Source: Welwitschia mirabilis
Lineage: Eukaryota; Gnetophyta; Gnetopsida; Welwitschiales
NCBI GenBank assembly: GCA_051453625.1
Contig: JBOZIK010000001.1
Location: 27,780,562 to 27,839,080 of the forward strand
Length of the DNA stretch: 58,519 bases
Reading direction: 5' to 3'
Part shown: positions 1 through 9,862 of the stretch, piece by piece
Layout: the number at the start of each line of letters is the position of its first letter
How positions within the stretch are numbered: the first letter of the stretch is position 1
Made by a program: the position numbers and the translations under genes
The notes under the pieces: model-generated
Told to the model about the DNA's origin: nothing
What the model saw: the letters and a program-made list of their open reading frames with translations, nothing else
The model's database searches: none

Positions 1-319
1 TAATTAAAGAAACCTATCATGAATCTATAACAACATAAACTATGAGGAATAAGTTCCTGCAATCAAAAAGAGTAATTCATATTAAAGATGAAAATGACAT
101 CTGTATCACAAAGTAGCTGTTCCTCAATAGAGGATACACCGCCCAACACCAAGGTAACATCTCTTTGGATTACAAGATGGTTCTCCGGTCCTAAGATCTC
201 CTGTCACGAGAATCTCAAGTACTGTCGAAGATGATTAGAGATCAAGGGGGAGACCTTTATTTATAGGCAAAAAGGAGAAAGGGACTAATAGAAAAGTATA
301 ACATAAACTATAGCTAGCA

Positions 320-973
320 NNNNNNNNNNNNNNNNNNNNNNNNNNNNNNNNNNNNNNNNNNNNNNNNNNNNNNNNNNNNNNNNNNNNNNNNNNNNNNNNN
401 NNNNNNNNNNNNNNNNNNNNNNNNNNNNNNNNNNNNNNNNNNNNNNNNNNNNNNNNNNNNNNNNNNNNNNNNNNNNNNNNNNNNNNNNNNNNNNNNNNNN
501 NNNNNNNNNNNNNNNNNNNNNNNNNNNNNNNNNNNNNNNNNNNNNNNNNNNNNNNNNNNNNNNNNNNNNNNNNNNNNNNNNNNNNNNNNNNNNNNNNNNN
601 NNNNNNNNNNNNNNNNNNNNNNNNNNNNNNNNNNNNNNNNNNNNNNNNNNNNNNNNNNNNNNNNNNNNNNNNNNNNNNNNNNNNNNNNNNNNNNNNNNNN
701 NNNNNNNNNNNNNNNNNNNNNNNNNNNNNNNNNNNNNNNNNNNNNNNNNNNNNNNNNNNNNNNNNNNNNNNNNNNNNNNNNNNNNNNNNNNNNNNNNNNN
801 NNNNNNNNNNNNNNNNNNNNNNNNNNNNNNNNNNNNNNNNNNNNNNNNNNNNNNNNNNNNNNNNNNNNNNNNNNNNNNNNNNNNNNNNNNNNNNNNNNNN
901 NNNNNNNNNNNNNNNNNNNNNNNNNNNNNNNNNNNNNNNNNNNNNNNNNNNNNNNNNNNNNNNNNNNNNNNNN
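320..973. other. Assembly gap, 654 N
   Basis: The bases on the left (about 248-319) and on the right (974-1045) are two similar but not identical copies of the same LTR segment, both starting GGGAGACCTTTATTTATAGG. The known bases already cover this part of the LTR with about 70 bases of overlap, so the gap may be an artefact or may join two different LTR copies. Confidence 0.95.
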
Positions 974-1344
974 GGGAGACCTTTATTTATAGGTAGAAAG
1001 GGAAAAGAGACTAGCAGAAAAGCATAACATAAACTATAGCTAACAAGAAAGGGAAAGTTGCAAATAACAGGCGACAACTCGGGAATACAATGTGTAAAAG
1101 TATCAGAGGATAGTGTTATCCAGGAGGTCGTCTAGACGATGGAGGAGACGACAGGGTTTTACAATGAGATATCTAGTTTGCTGTGATCTTTATGCAAACT
1201 GTTATCAACTGAAATTGGAGATGTCGTCCACTAGTGTCGTTTGGACGATGAGGTGGATGATGGATTCTGATGATAAGAACTTTACTTCATCTGCAAGCTA
1301 TCTGAAAATAAGTGTGTCTTTTGTCGAATTAGGGTTGTCGTCCT

Positions 1345-1378
1345 GACTATCGTCTGGACGACATAGGGAACGATAGTC
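1345..1378. repeat. CG-rich hairpin of the dispersed family, 9-bp perfect arms
   Basis: GACTATCGT at 1345-1353 is exactly complementary to ACGATAGTC at 1370-1378, with 16 bases between. This is one of the least decayed members of the hairpin family found across the gypsy LTRs and leaders of the window. A second copy nearby contains the perfect 12-bp palindrome TCGTCTAGACGA at 1128-1139. Confidence 0.8.
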
Positions 1379-1634
1379 TTCTACTCATCCTTTGTTAGTG
1401 TGATATCTGGTTGTTTGCTAGAATAATCATCTGAAAATACAATTTATCCATATCTATATGAAATCTTCATGAATTATATGATAAACTGCATGGTTTTGTC
1501 TCATGCTCCTTGATTCGCAATTATCATAAAAACTGAGCGTTTATCTGTTAGTTTATCTGCAAAACAACTTAAAATACCCTATCAAATACACTTAAGTTGG
1601 TGCCACAACAAGGGAGTTTAATTTAACACACAAC

Positions 1635-2545
1635 TGAAGAAGCATGGCAACATTTACAAGCCTTAGTTGAACTTAGCTAAGCATGACCTAAGCTTAGAGA
1701 AAATAAAACCCTTGAATAATATTTAAGGGAAATGCATCATGTCAAACATCGAGAGGGCAAACAAAAATAAATTATATATAAAGAAGAAAATAGTAGTAAT
1801 AGTGATAGTCCACTTGTAAGGAGAATGATGAAATTAATCTAAGAGGTGAAACTAGCAAAACTACATATCACACCAATTCCTACTTGTGAATTATGTGATG
1901 AAAACAATGTAGTCACTGAATTCCCATCTTGGCCAACTATGAAGGAAGTAGCAAGGGAAGAAGTGTGTTATGACAATCAATCAGATCTTAATCACTAAAA
2001 AGGATCTTTCCATAATAAGAAAAAGCCTTACCATCAATTAGGTTTTTCCTTCAAGCCTGAGTATAAACTTTTCTTTAAAAAACTATATAACCCAACATAT
2101 GGATGATACAATCAATACAAGGAGGATCCAATTAAGGAAGCTATGACAGAGATAAGAAGAATCCATGAATAAACACATAAGAGCATTAAGCAAACTTAGA
2201 AAAGTATATAAGATTTGGTTAGGATTATGTAACAAATTATGTTAGCCAACTAAAGACCACAAGGTACATTAGCTTCCAATACATTACCTAACCCCATAGT
2301 TGTGAAGAAAGATTAGAAGGTAGTCACTTGAAAAGACACTACTACTTCACCTGAAGACCCATCTATAAGTAATAACATTGAAGAAGAAAAGGATAAAGAT
2401 GCAAAAATCCTTCATGAGACACACTTTCCTTCCACTTCTAATTCAACAAACAAAAATAAAACATCAAATAAAGGAAGAAAACATCTTAATCCTTAGTTAG
2501 ATAGATTCAACTCTAATCTAAGTGATGATAAGTATATCAAAACAA
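1635..2545 (+). pseudogene. Ty3/gypsy gag, C-terminal part, degenerate
   Basis: This is the plus-strand relic just upstream of a recognisable gypsy protease. Frames are broken by many stops. Around 1886 a CELCDEN stretch resembles the start of a gag zinc knuckle, but the later His and Cys are not in place. The downstream sequence is rich in Lys, Asn and Ser codons, as expected for the gag to protease linker. No gag capsid core is visible before it, so the N-terminal half was lost, probably at the junction with the reversed LTR at 1610/1611. Assignment rests mainly on position and on similarity to the family B and A' copies. Confidence 0.55.
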
Positions 2546-2547
2546 TC

Positions 2548-3353
2548 ATGAAGGATATTAATGTCATACTACCATTTTGGAGCATACTTCAAGACAATTC
2601 TAAATATGCCAAAGTATCGAAGAACCTTTGCAGGAGGAAGCAAAAACATACATTACCAAGTAGAGTATTTTTAGCCCAATCTATGACCAACTCTATACTA
2701 CAAAAATGTTCAAAATCCAAAGATCCAGGGCAGTAATCATTAGTGTAATCTTAGAAGATAACAAAAAGATCAAAAATTCCCTGATTGACATAGGTGCAAG
2801 TGTAAATATAATGCCCCCTCATATTTGTAAAAAGTTTGGATTAGAAAGTTGAATTGAAATAACAACAATTATCCTAGAAATGATTGATTTACCATTAAGA
2901 AAGCCACTTGGAATTATCAAAGATTTAATTATCCAAATAGAGGAAGTATACTACCCCATTGATGTCATAATAATTGAAATTAATCACAATGATGGATACC
3001 CCTTGCTTTTAGGTAGATCTTTTTATGCTATTCTTCATTGCATTATAGGCACTAAAGGTGGAACCATGCAACTTTACATAGGTAGTAAAAAGATTCAAAT
3101 TCAAGTGTTTAACATAGTAGAAAAGAACATAAGGGTTCCAAAGGATGAGCTAATTGAAGATGTTAGATCAACAATGTTTGTAGGTCATCATTCACTTGAA
3201 TTGAAGGCCTTCACCCATAAAAAACCAACTCTTTTTGATGATATTAAGGAATTATCAACAATCTTAGAAAGTATTAATTCCATCAACCCTTGTAAACTTG
3301 ATAGTAACATGCAACCTTTGATGGAAGATACATTTGAAAATATCACCACCTAA
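2548..3353 (+). pseudogene. Ty3/gypsy aspartic protease, degenerate
   Basis: The linker motif INVILPFWSILQDN (about 2560-2600) precedes the protease active-site motif DIGAS at 2787-2801, followed by VNIMPPHIC. The C-terminal PLLLGRSFYAIL near 3000 matches the conserved LGRPFLAT region that closes plant gypsy proteases. The active-site Asp and Gly are kept, although stops interrupt the frame (for example near 2735 and 2850). Equivalent pieces occur on the minus strand at 30606-31437 and on the plus strand at 36380-37130. It would have processed Gag-Pol inside the virus-like particle. Confidence 0.85.
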
Positions 3354-3374
3354 GACATTGAGAAAGTAGAAGTC

Positions 3375-4141
3375 ATGAAGATAACTTCTAATGAGGATGG
3401 TTATGCAACTCTAAATAGACATGAAGAAGTCAACTATAAGATGAATTTAAAGGATCTTAAAAAGGGACTGAAATGTAGTTTTATCAACAACCACCCTAAA
3501 GAGCCCTTAATCATTAGTAGCCATATTCACTTCAAAGCTGAGCAAGCATTAGATTCACTTCTCACATCTAAATCTGAAGCTTTTTCTTGGAGTCACAAAG
3601 ACCTACCTCCTATCCTACCACATATTGTACAACACAAGATATATCTAGAGGATAGTTCAAAACTCATAATGAAACCTTAAAGATGTTTAAATCTAGCATT
3701 AAAACAAGTGATTAAGGATGATATTATTAAAATTTTAGATGTTGACATCATTTACCCTATAAATAATAGTAAGTCGATAAACCCATTAACTATAGTACCT
3801 AAGAAAGGTGGTAAGTAAAGAGTATGCATATAATTCTAAAGACTTAATGAAGTAACCAAAAACGATCATTGCCCTCTTCCTTTTCTTGATCAAGTATTAG
3901 ATAGAATACAAGAACATGCATTCTACTATTTCCTTGATAGGTATAGTGGATATAACCAAGTATGTATTACAAATGAAAATCAAGCAAAGACTACTTTCAC
4001 CTCTTCTTTTAGTACTTAATGCTTTTAGAAGAATGCCTTTTGAGTTATGTAATGCTCCAGGTATCTTTCAACATGCTATGATGGGAATTTTTAGTGACCT
4101 TGTAGAAAACTCCATTGAAATTTTCATGGATGATTTTTCAG
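3375..4141 (+). pseudogene. Ty3/gypsy reverse transcriptase, degenerate
   Basis: The open stretch 3375-3680 ends with a segment equivalent to the N-terminal edge of gypsy RT (FSWSHKDLPPILPHIVQHK). After stops, fragments of the fingers and palm follow: PLTIVPKKGGK, RLNEVT, DHCPLPFLDQVLDRI, then FRRMPFELCNAP. The catalytic motif reads FMDD at 4123-4134, the usual plant gypsy form of YXDD. The frame shifts near 3915-4020. The sequence stops at an assembly gap directly after the catalytic motif. This is the only gypsy element in the window with a visible RT. Confidence 0.9.
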
Positions 4142-4241
4142 NNNNNNNNNNNNNNNNNNNNNNNNNNNNNNNNNNNNNNNNNNNNNNNNNNNNNNNNNNN
4201 NNNNNNNNNNNNNNNNNNNNNNNNNNNNNNNNNNNNNNNNN
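4142..4241. other. Assembly gap, 100 N
   Basis: Exactly 100 N, the convention for a gap of unknown length. The RT segment on the left (about 4040-4141) is repeated with a few differences on the right (4242-4341), so the gap joins either a local duplication or two diverged gypsy copies. Confidence 0.95.
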
Positions 4242-4500
4242 GTTTATAAAATGCTCTAGGTACCTTTCAACATGCTATGATGGGAATTCTTAGTGACATT
4301 GTAGAAAACTCCATCAAAATTTTCATGGATGATTTTTCGGTCTTTATAGATTATTTTAACCAAACTCTAAATCACTTAGCACAAGTCTTAGAATAATGTA
4401 TTGAAAGTGGACTTCACCTTAGTTGGGAAAAGAGCCATTTCAAGATTGATGAAGGGAGAGTTTTAGGACATCATATTTCAATAAGAGGTATACAAATGGA
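4242..4500 (+). pseudogene. Ty3/gypsy reverse transcriptase, second copy of the palm region
   Basis: It begins inside the same RT segment seen before the gap and again contains FMDD (4322-4333), followed by SVFIDYFNQTLNHLAQVLE and then LSWEKSHFKIDEGRVLGHHIS. That is the usual order after the catalytic motif, running into the thumb region. One stop follows the LAQVLE segment. The RNase H and integrase that should come next are absent: from about 4501 the sequence changes abruptly to an unrelated AT-rich repeat. Confidence 0.85.
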
Positions 4501-4578
4501 CCCATTAATGCTATAAATTTGCACGCCTAAATTTGGTGCGCCTAAATTTGCACTTTCAAAAGTAATCAATGCTATAAA
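4501..4578. repeat. Start of an unidentified tandem repeat
   Basis: CGCCTAAATTTG occurs at 4524-4535 and 4539-4550, and AATGCTATAAA occurs at 4507-4517 and again at 4568-4578 against the N run. The second spacing suggests a repeat unit of about 61 bases continuing into the gap. I do not recognise the family. Confidence 0.45.
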
Positions 4579-4678
4579 NNNNNNNNNNNNNNNNNNNNNN
4601 NNNNNNNNNNNNNNNNNNNNNNNNNNNNNNNNNNNNNNNNNNNNNNNNNNNNNNNNNNNNNNNNNNNNNNNNNNNNNN
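4579..4678. other. Assembly gap, 100 N
   Basis: Exactly 100 N, conventionally an unknown length. It follows what looks like the start of a tandem repeat. Confidence 0.95.
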
Positions 4679-4976
4679 TTGTCCCTTAGTTGAATTCTGG
4701 CTTTTTAAGATTAAAACATGGCATAAATATCATAATTAGGTTGTTAGATCAGATTATGGTAAAATGCCTGAAAATGACTGAATTGAGTTCCTATTCCCTG
4801 CAAAACACCATCAATTACACCATTAAAACGTGATAATTTGGGATCGCAACAACGGTTAAATGAGATTTCTTCAAATATCATATCTCTCTAATAAATAGGT
4901 TGTATTTTTGAAAGGTATATTTTAGATAATATGTTAATAACTTAAGAAGATTTATAAGGAAATAAAAATACTAATT
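4679..4976. other. Unassigned sequence between a gap and copia element 1
   Basis: About 300 bases of AT-rich sequence with no open frame, LTR similarity or structure that I can support. Confidence 0.5.
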
Positions 4977-6078
4977 TGTTAATGTAATGTGGTCTAATGT
5001 GAACACAACATATCTTTTATATTAGGGTTATTTCTTAAAGCCATTTTCTTGTACAAATTCTCTAGCATTTCTTAAAGCCATTTTCTTAGTAATGGATCTC
5101 ATAAGAAAGTATATCGCACATGGATTTTAAAAAAAGGGTTAACTCTAAACCCCTCTATAAAAGACTTGATTGATGTAATAAATTTACTAAAGATTGATAC
5201 CTCTTGAAGATAAGAATGAAATGCTAGAGAATTTGTACAAGATCATCTGCTTGATGTTTGTTAGATGCTTTAGCTTGTTTGTATACTTTATTTTATGCTT
5301 GAAGGATTGAGATAAGTTTTGATTCTTCATTGTTACTATTACATTAAGATTAAATAAGCTTCATTATTTATTTTATTTTATGTTTTGTTTAAAATAATTC
5401 AAGATTCAAATATTAGAGGAAAGATCATGTAATTGAGATGCAATAAAAGGTTATTTAAATAAGTATGAAATATTTCAAGTTGCATTTGAAAGATTTGATT
5501 AAATAGTAATGATCTTTAAATCTTTATAAAAATATTTAATCCTTTCAAGGCATTATTATGTTATTTCATCAAATGATAAAAAATATTTTCATATTTAAAG
5601 AAAGATTCTAAAAGAATTACATTTGTGAGACTTTAAATTCACTTTTAAAATTTTTTCCTTGAATTGGATATCATGGTAGATGAGATAGCATTCAGATTTT
5701 TTCATTCAAATTTCATTTTAGCATTTTCAAACTCCATTTGAAAACTGACTTATACAATGAATGTCTTCCAATAGGTAGACATCTATAATATAGGAAAAGT
5801 CTTTAAGATATCTTCACAAAACTTAATTTTTCATTCATTAAAAGGATAAACATATGATAGTTTCAAGATGTCTTTGTAGAACTAAAATTTAATTATAGAG
5901 AATAGAACTTTTAGGATAGATATATAACACATCAAAACATCTTATATCAATTATTTAAACTTAAGAAAGATGTGTAATAGGTCAAAGACATTTATTCTTC
6001 TTTGAGACATCTTTCACATCAAATATTTCTTCAATTCAAAATAGTCAAAATTAACTAGACTCACTAGGCTTTAATTGA
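4977..6078 (+). repeat. Copia element 1, 5' LTR
   Basis: It starts TGTTAATGTAATG and is homologous along its length to 8748-9862. Shared landmarks are the segment AACCCCTCTATAAA (promoter-like), the stretch through TCTTCATTGTTACTATT, and the shared terminal region ACTAGACT...GGCTT. The similarity is clear but heavily diverged, with several insertions, including a doubled TTTCTTAAAGCCATTTTCTT near 5031 and 5075. The exact 3' end is uncertain by a few bases because the usual CA terminus has decayed. Confidence 0.8.
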
Positions 6079-6083
6079 TAGAG

Positions 6084-6102
6084 TGGTATTAGATTATAAG
6101 GC
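6084..6102 (+). other. Copia element 1 primer-binding site (initiator tRNA-Met)
   Basis: TGGTATTAGATTATAAGGC follows the LTR by a few bases and matches TGGTATCAGAGC, the complement of the 3' end of plant initiator tRNA-Met used by most copia elements, with two changes in the first twelve bases. Confidence 0.75.
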
Positions 6103-6139
6103 ATAGTTATAAATATTTAAAAAAGATTAAATTTGAAGA

Positions 6140-6320
6140 TCATAAAGGTTACTTTCATCTTCATTTCAATATGTTAAAGGATATTCTTAGACACTAAATT
6201 ACATTTAATTAAAGTTAATATTTCACTTATTTGTATAAATTAATGAAGATATTATTTGAATTGAATAAATACTATGATGTAGTTGAGAATGGTTTCTTTG
6301 ATTTGGTAAATCATAATGTG
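6140..6320 (+). pseudogene. Copia element 1 gag, N-terminal fragment
   Basis: A short piece translating to KLMKILFELNKYYDVVENGFF resembles the N-terminal region of plant copia gag, where a Trp-containing segment precedes a Leu-Trp-Asp-hydrophobic-hydrophobic-Glu-Asn-Gly-Phe core. The frame is open for about 60 codons before stops. The rest of gag, the zinc knuckle and the protease are missing; integrase begins only about 100 bases later, so an internal deletion removed at least 1.5 kb compared with a full copia element. Confidence 0.6.
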
Positions 6321-6379
6321 TTGAATAGATATTATAAGGGAAAATAGGAATTACAGAAGATCCATAATGTATTAGTCAA

Positions 6380-7200
6380 GATAATCATTTATAAATTTGT
6401 AAATGAAGCCATCAGAGCTAGAAAAAAAAAGGCTATTTTAAATAATTCCACCATAGAGAGAGAAATTATGCCACTTGAATTAGTACACATGGATTTGGTT
6501 GGTCCAATGAATACTTGTGCAATGAAGGGCATAAAATATTTTATGGTTATTTTTGATGACTTTTCTATGTACACATGGTATTATCTCCTCCAATATAAAG
6601 ATAAAGAATTATTTATTTTTAATTATTTTAAAAAACATATCAAAAATCAATTTGGACAAAAGATAAAAGTCATTAGAAGTAATAGACAAATTGAATTTGT
6701 AAATACTAAGTTAAATCAATTTTGTGATGGTTGTGGTAGTACGTAGAAAATAACATGGAGTTATTCCCCACAAAGAAATGGAATAACCAAAATAAAAAAT
6801 TGTGTATTATAATATATAACACATTGCTTATCAACACAAGGTAAATTATCCATTTCATATTAGAATGAGGTTGTCACTATAGCCATATATCTTCTTAATC
6901 AAGTGGTCACTTCATCAAATAAAGGTAAAACTCCATAGAGCTAACTTTTGAAAGAGTTCCAAATTTATCTTATGTGAAAAATTTTTATTGTATTTTTTGT
7001 GTACATATACCTAATAAATTAACATCTAAACTTGATGCTAGAATTATGAATTGCATTTGTATTGGAAATAAAGTAAAATCTTGTGGATATAGATGTCTTG
7101 AACTCATTAGTAAAAGATATTTCATTCTTAAAGATGTTAATTTTTATGAATTAAAAGTTGGTTTATCACACTTCTTTTATGAAGAATACAATGTTTAACA
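6380..7200 (+). pseudogene. Copia element 1 integrase, degenerate
   Basis: ELVHMDLVGPM holds the first catalytic Asp near 6487, followed by KYFMVIFDDFSMYTW and a recognisable core. The second catalytic position reads VIRSNRQIEF near 6670 where plant copias have SDNGGEF, so Asp has become Asn. The third position reads NGITKIKN where the family has an Glu before Arg-Lys-Asn, so Glu has become Lys. The C-terminal domain follows at 6974-7198 (CIFCVHIPNKL, KLDARIMNCICIGN, YRCLELISKRYFILKDVNF). It is inactive: stops, frameshifts and two lost catalytic residues. Confidence 0.9.
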
Positions 7201-7389
7201 ATCCATACATTACTTCTCATCCATCTGTGTAATCGAGAAATATCAATGATCATCCATCTTCCCAAATATTACATACAAATTTTCAAAGAAGATTTAAAAT
7301 AGAACAAGACACAGGGGAACTTATAGATTAAAAAAAGGCAAAGAAGATCATTGACTGAAAATAGTTCTTCAAAATAAAAATGAATTAGA

Positions 7390-8140
7390 AATGCATTGTC
7401 ATGAGTTAAAAAGTAAGCCTAGTTACTAAAGGATGAAAGGAAAAGAAGCATATTAATTATGAAGAAATTGTTAACCATAAAACTAATGATTTATTTAGTA
7501 GTTCATGGAGGTTATTTTTGCATCACATGGATGTAAATAGTGCATTTTTTAATGGCAATCTAGAAGAATAAGTACACATTTTTTAGCCTAAAGTCTTTTT
7601 TGTTAAAGGCTAAGAAAACAAGATATGTAAACTTAAAAAAGCTCTTTATGATCTCAAGTAAGCTCCAAGAGCTTAGTTTAGAAATAATTAATGATTACGT
7701 AATTGGAAAAAGTTATAACCATGCATTTTAGGGTTCACTTTATATTTCAAACACTCAAGTGATTATTTTTTTATGATATCTCTTTATGTTGATGACATAG
7801 TATTCTTTGCTACATGTAAGTAAATGATTTAAAACTTCAAGGTGAAAATGAAAATAAAATTTGTAATGGAAGATCTTAGTATTATTAAATATTTTTTGGG
7901 TACTTAATTTGTTGAAGTTAAGGACTCCATGTTTTTACATCAATCAAAATTTGCATAATCCATAATGGAGAAAGATGTACTTCTTTAATTAAAACCAACC
8001 ACCACTTCATTATCTCAAAATCTCAAAATTGAAAGGGAGGCTTCTTTAAGGACAATGAATGCTTCTTTTTATAGGTTTATAATAGGTTCCTTAAGATTTT
8101 TATGTCATACAAGACCTCATATTAAATTTTTAACATCATT
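7390..8140 (+). pseudogene. Copia element 1 reverse transcriptase, degenerate
   Basis: DVNSAFFNGNLEE (near 7530) is followed by CKLKKALYDLK and APRA, the standard copia RT order. LYVDDIVFFAT places an intact YVDD catalytic box at 7785-7796. Downstream EDLSIIKYFLGT and the start of the connection region are also visible. Many in-frame stops replace Gln, Trp and Arg codons. The role was to copy element RNA into DNA in the particle; this copy cannot. Confidence 0.9.
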
Positions 8141-8703
8141 TATATCCACATATATGGTTAAACCAAGAGAGATCATCTTGTTACTTTGAAACATCGCATG
8201 AGATATATAGTTGACACACTTAGGCTTAAATTTGAAAAAGGAGATAAAGATATTTATTCTTATTATTATGTTATTTGAGGTAAATCCATTGAAGATAAAA
8301 AATCCACTCCTATTACTATTAAATTTTATAAAAGAAATAAAATTAATTGGAAGTCAAAGAAACATGTGTGTTTCTTTCATCCAATAAAGCTGAGTACATC
8401 TCCATGGCTGACTTTTTCTAACATGTGTTATGGAATTTGAAATTATTTGATTAATTATAGGTGAAAGAAAAAACTTTAATTGATATTCTTGTTCATAATA
8501 TGCTAGTCATAATGCTTTCTCAAGAACATACTCTTCATAAGAAGAGTAAATCCATTGAAATCAAATATTATATTATTAAAGACAAGGTGAAGGAGGAAAT
8601 AATCATGTTAAAAAATGTTTCTATAAATGAACAAGTTGCTAATATGTTGACAAACAAGCTATCAATTTGCAAAATGCATATTTCATTTTCAATTAAAACA
8701 TGA
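8141..8703 (+). pseudogene. Copia element 1 RNase H and C-terminus of pol, degenerate
   Basis: The segment includes HRMRYIVDTLRLKFEKGD, a decayed form of the copia RNase H entry. The open stretch 8461-8703 ends with the familiar close of copia pol: HKKSKSIEIKYYIIKDKV, then VSINEQVANMLTNKL, corresponding to the usual SKHIDIKYHFIRD and EQVADIFTKPL. The usual tail of about 20 codons follows and a polypurine tract lies 35 bases downstream. Confidence 0.85.
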
Positions 8704-8738
8704 TTTTTGTGTCTTTAGCATCTAATTTTCACATTGTT

Positions 8739-8747
8739 CCAAGGGAT
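8739..8747 (+). other. Copia element 1 polypurine tract
   Basis: CCAAGGGAT directly precedes the 3' LTR start TGTTGATG, the expected place for the plus-strand primer. Confidence 0.65.
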
Positions 8748-9862
8748 TGTTGATGTAATTTGATCTAAGATGGATACATCATATGTTTTCTATGCAGATT
8801 ATTTATTAAAATCATTATTTAGAAAGCCATAAGTTTAAAAACCTTATGTATGAAAAATATTAATGTATCTTGTAAGGTATTGTATTCCACATGGATTAAA
8901 AAAAAGAGGGATAACTTCAAACCCCTCTATAAAGGACTTTATTGATGTAATGAATTTACCAAAGATTGATGCCTCTTGAAGAAAAGAATAAAGTATTGGA
9001 GAATTTATGCCAGATTATTTTCTTAATGTTTTCTTGATTCTTTAACTTATTATTATGCTCTATTTTATGCTTAAAATATCGATATAAGTTCATATTCTTC
9101 ATTGTTACTATTGCTTTAAGATTAAATAAGCTTTATTTTTCAATTTATGTTACATTTTGTTTAAAATACTTTAAGAGTAAATGATTATACACTAGATAAT
9201 GTCATTGAGATGAAATATAAGGCTATTTCAATAAGTAAGAAATATTTCAAATTGGATTTGAAATATCTAATTAAATATTCATGATCTTTGAAGATTTATA
9301 CAAAGATTTGATTATTTCAATGTATTATTATATTATTTCATCAAATGAAAAAATGATTTTCATATTTCAAGAAATATCTTAAAAGAGTTACATTTTTGAG
9401 ACTTTATATTCCATTTTAAAGTGTTTTTGTTGATACAAATATGATGGTATATGAGTTATCCCTCAGATTTTATCATTAGAACTTCATTTTAGCTTTTTTT
9501 TTTGGATCTTGTTTCAAAATAGACTTGCAGGTTAGATGTACTTTAATAAGTAGACATTTATGATTTATAAAATATACCTATTCCAACCTTAAATATGACT
9601 TCATAAAAATATATTTTTAGGTTTTTTAAAGGATAGATCTTTGCTAGTTTCAAAGATATATTTGCAAAACTAAAATTTGATTATGAAGAATAGGACTTTC
9701 AAGATAGACATCTAACACATTAAAGGTGTCTTCTATTAATTATTTAAGCTCAAGAAAGATGTATAATAGGTAAAAGACATTTTTGCTTCTCTAATATCTC
9801 TTATACATCAATGATGTCTTTAATTTAAACTATCCAAAATCAACTAGACTAACTTGGCTTCT
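8748..9862 (+). repeat. Copia element 1, 3' LTR
   Basis: It starts TGTTGATGTAATTTG right after the polypurine tract and aligns along its length with the 5' LTR at 4977-6078. AAACCCCTCTATAAAGG near 8920 is the shared promoter-like TATA region. The homology ends around ACTTGGCTTCTGC; the next bases TAATA resemble TAATT before the 5' LTR, a possible but weak target duplication. The marked LTR divergence means the insertion is old. Confidence 0.8.

Larger units (their letters stand above)
1..1610 (-). repeat. Family A gypsy LTR, reversed, 3' end outside window
   Basis: On the minus strand this reads from TGTTGTGGCACCAA (start at 1610) and is clearly homologous to the plus-strand LTR at 28594-29804. 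The part before base 1 corresponds to the last 300 bases or so of that LTR. TATA-like boxes TATAAATA lie on the minus strand at 258-265 and 984-991, one on each side of the N run. Three CG-rich hairpins lie at about 1120-1152, 1225-1262 and 1335-1378. The sequence at 1611 is not a polypurine tract on the minus strand, so this is more likely a 5' or solo LTR than a 3' LTR. The neighbouring gypsy coding relic runs the opposite way. Confidence 0.85.

Noticed and set aside
6389-6574. Minus-strand open frame of 61 codons
   Set aside because: It lies antisense to the copia 1 integrase core, which is clearly recognisable on the plus strand.
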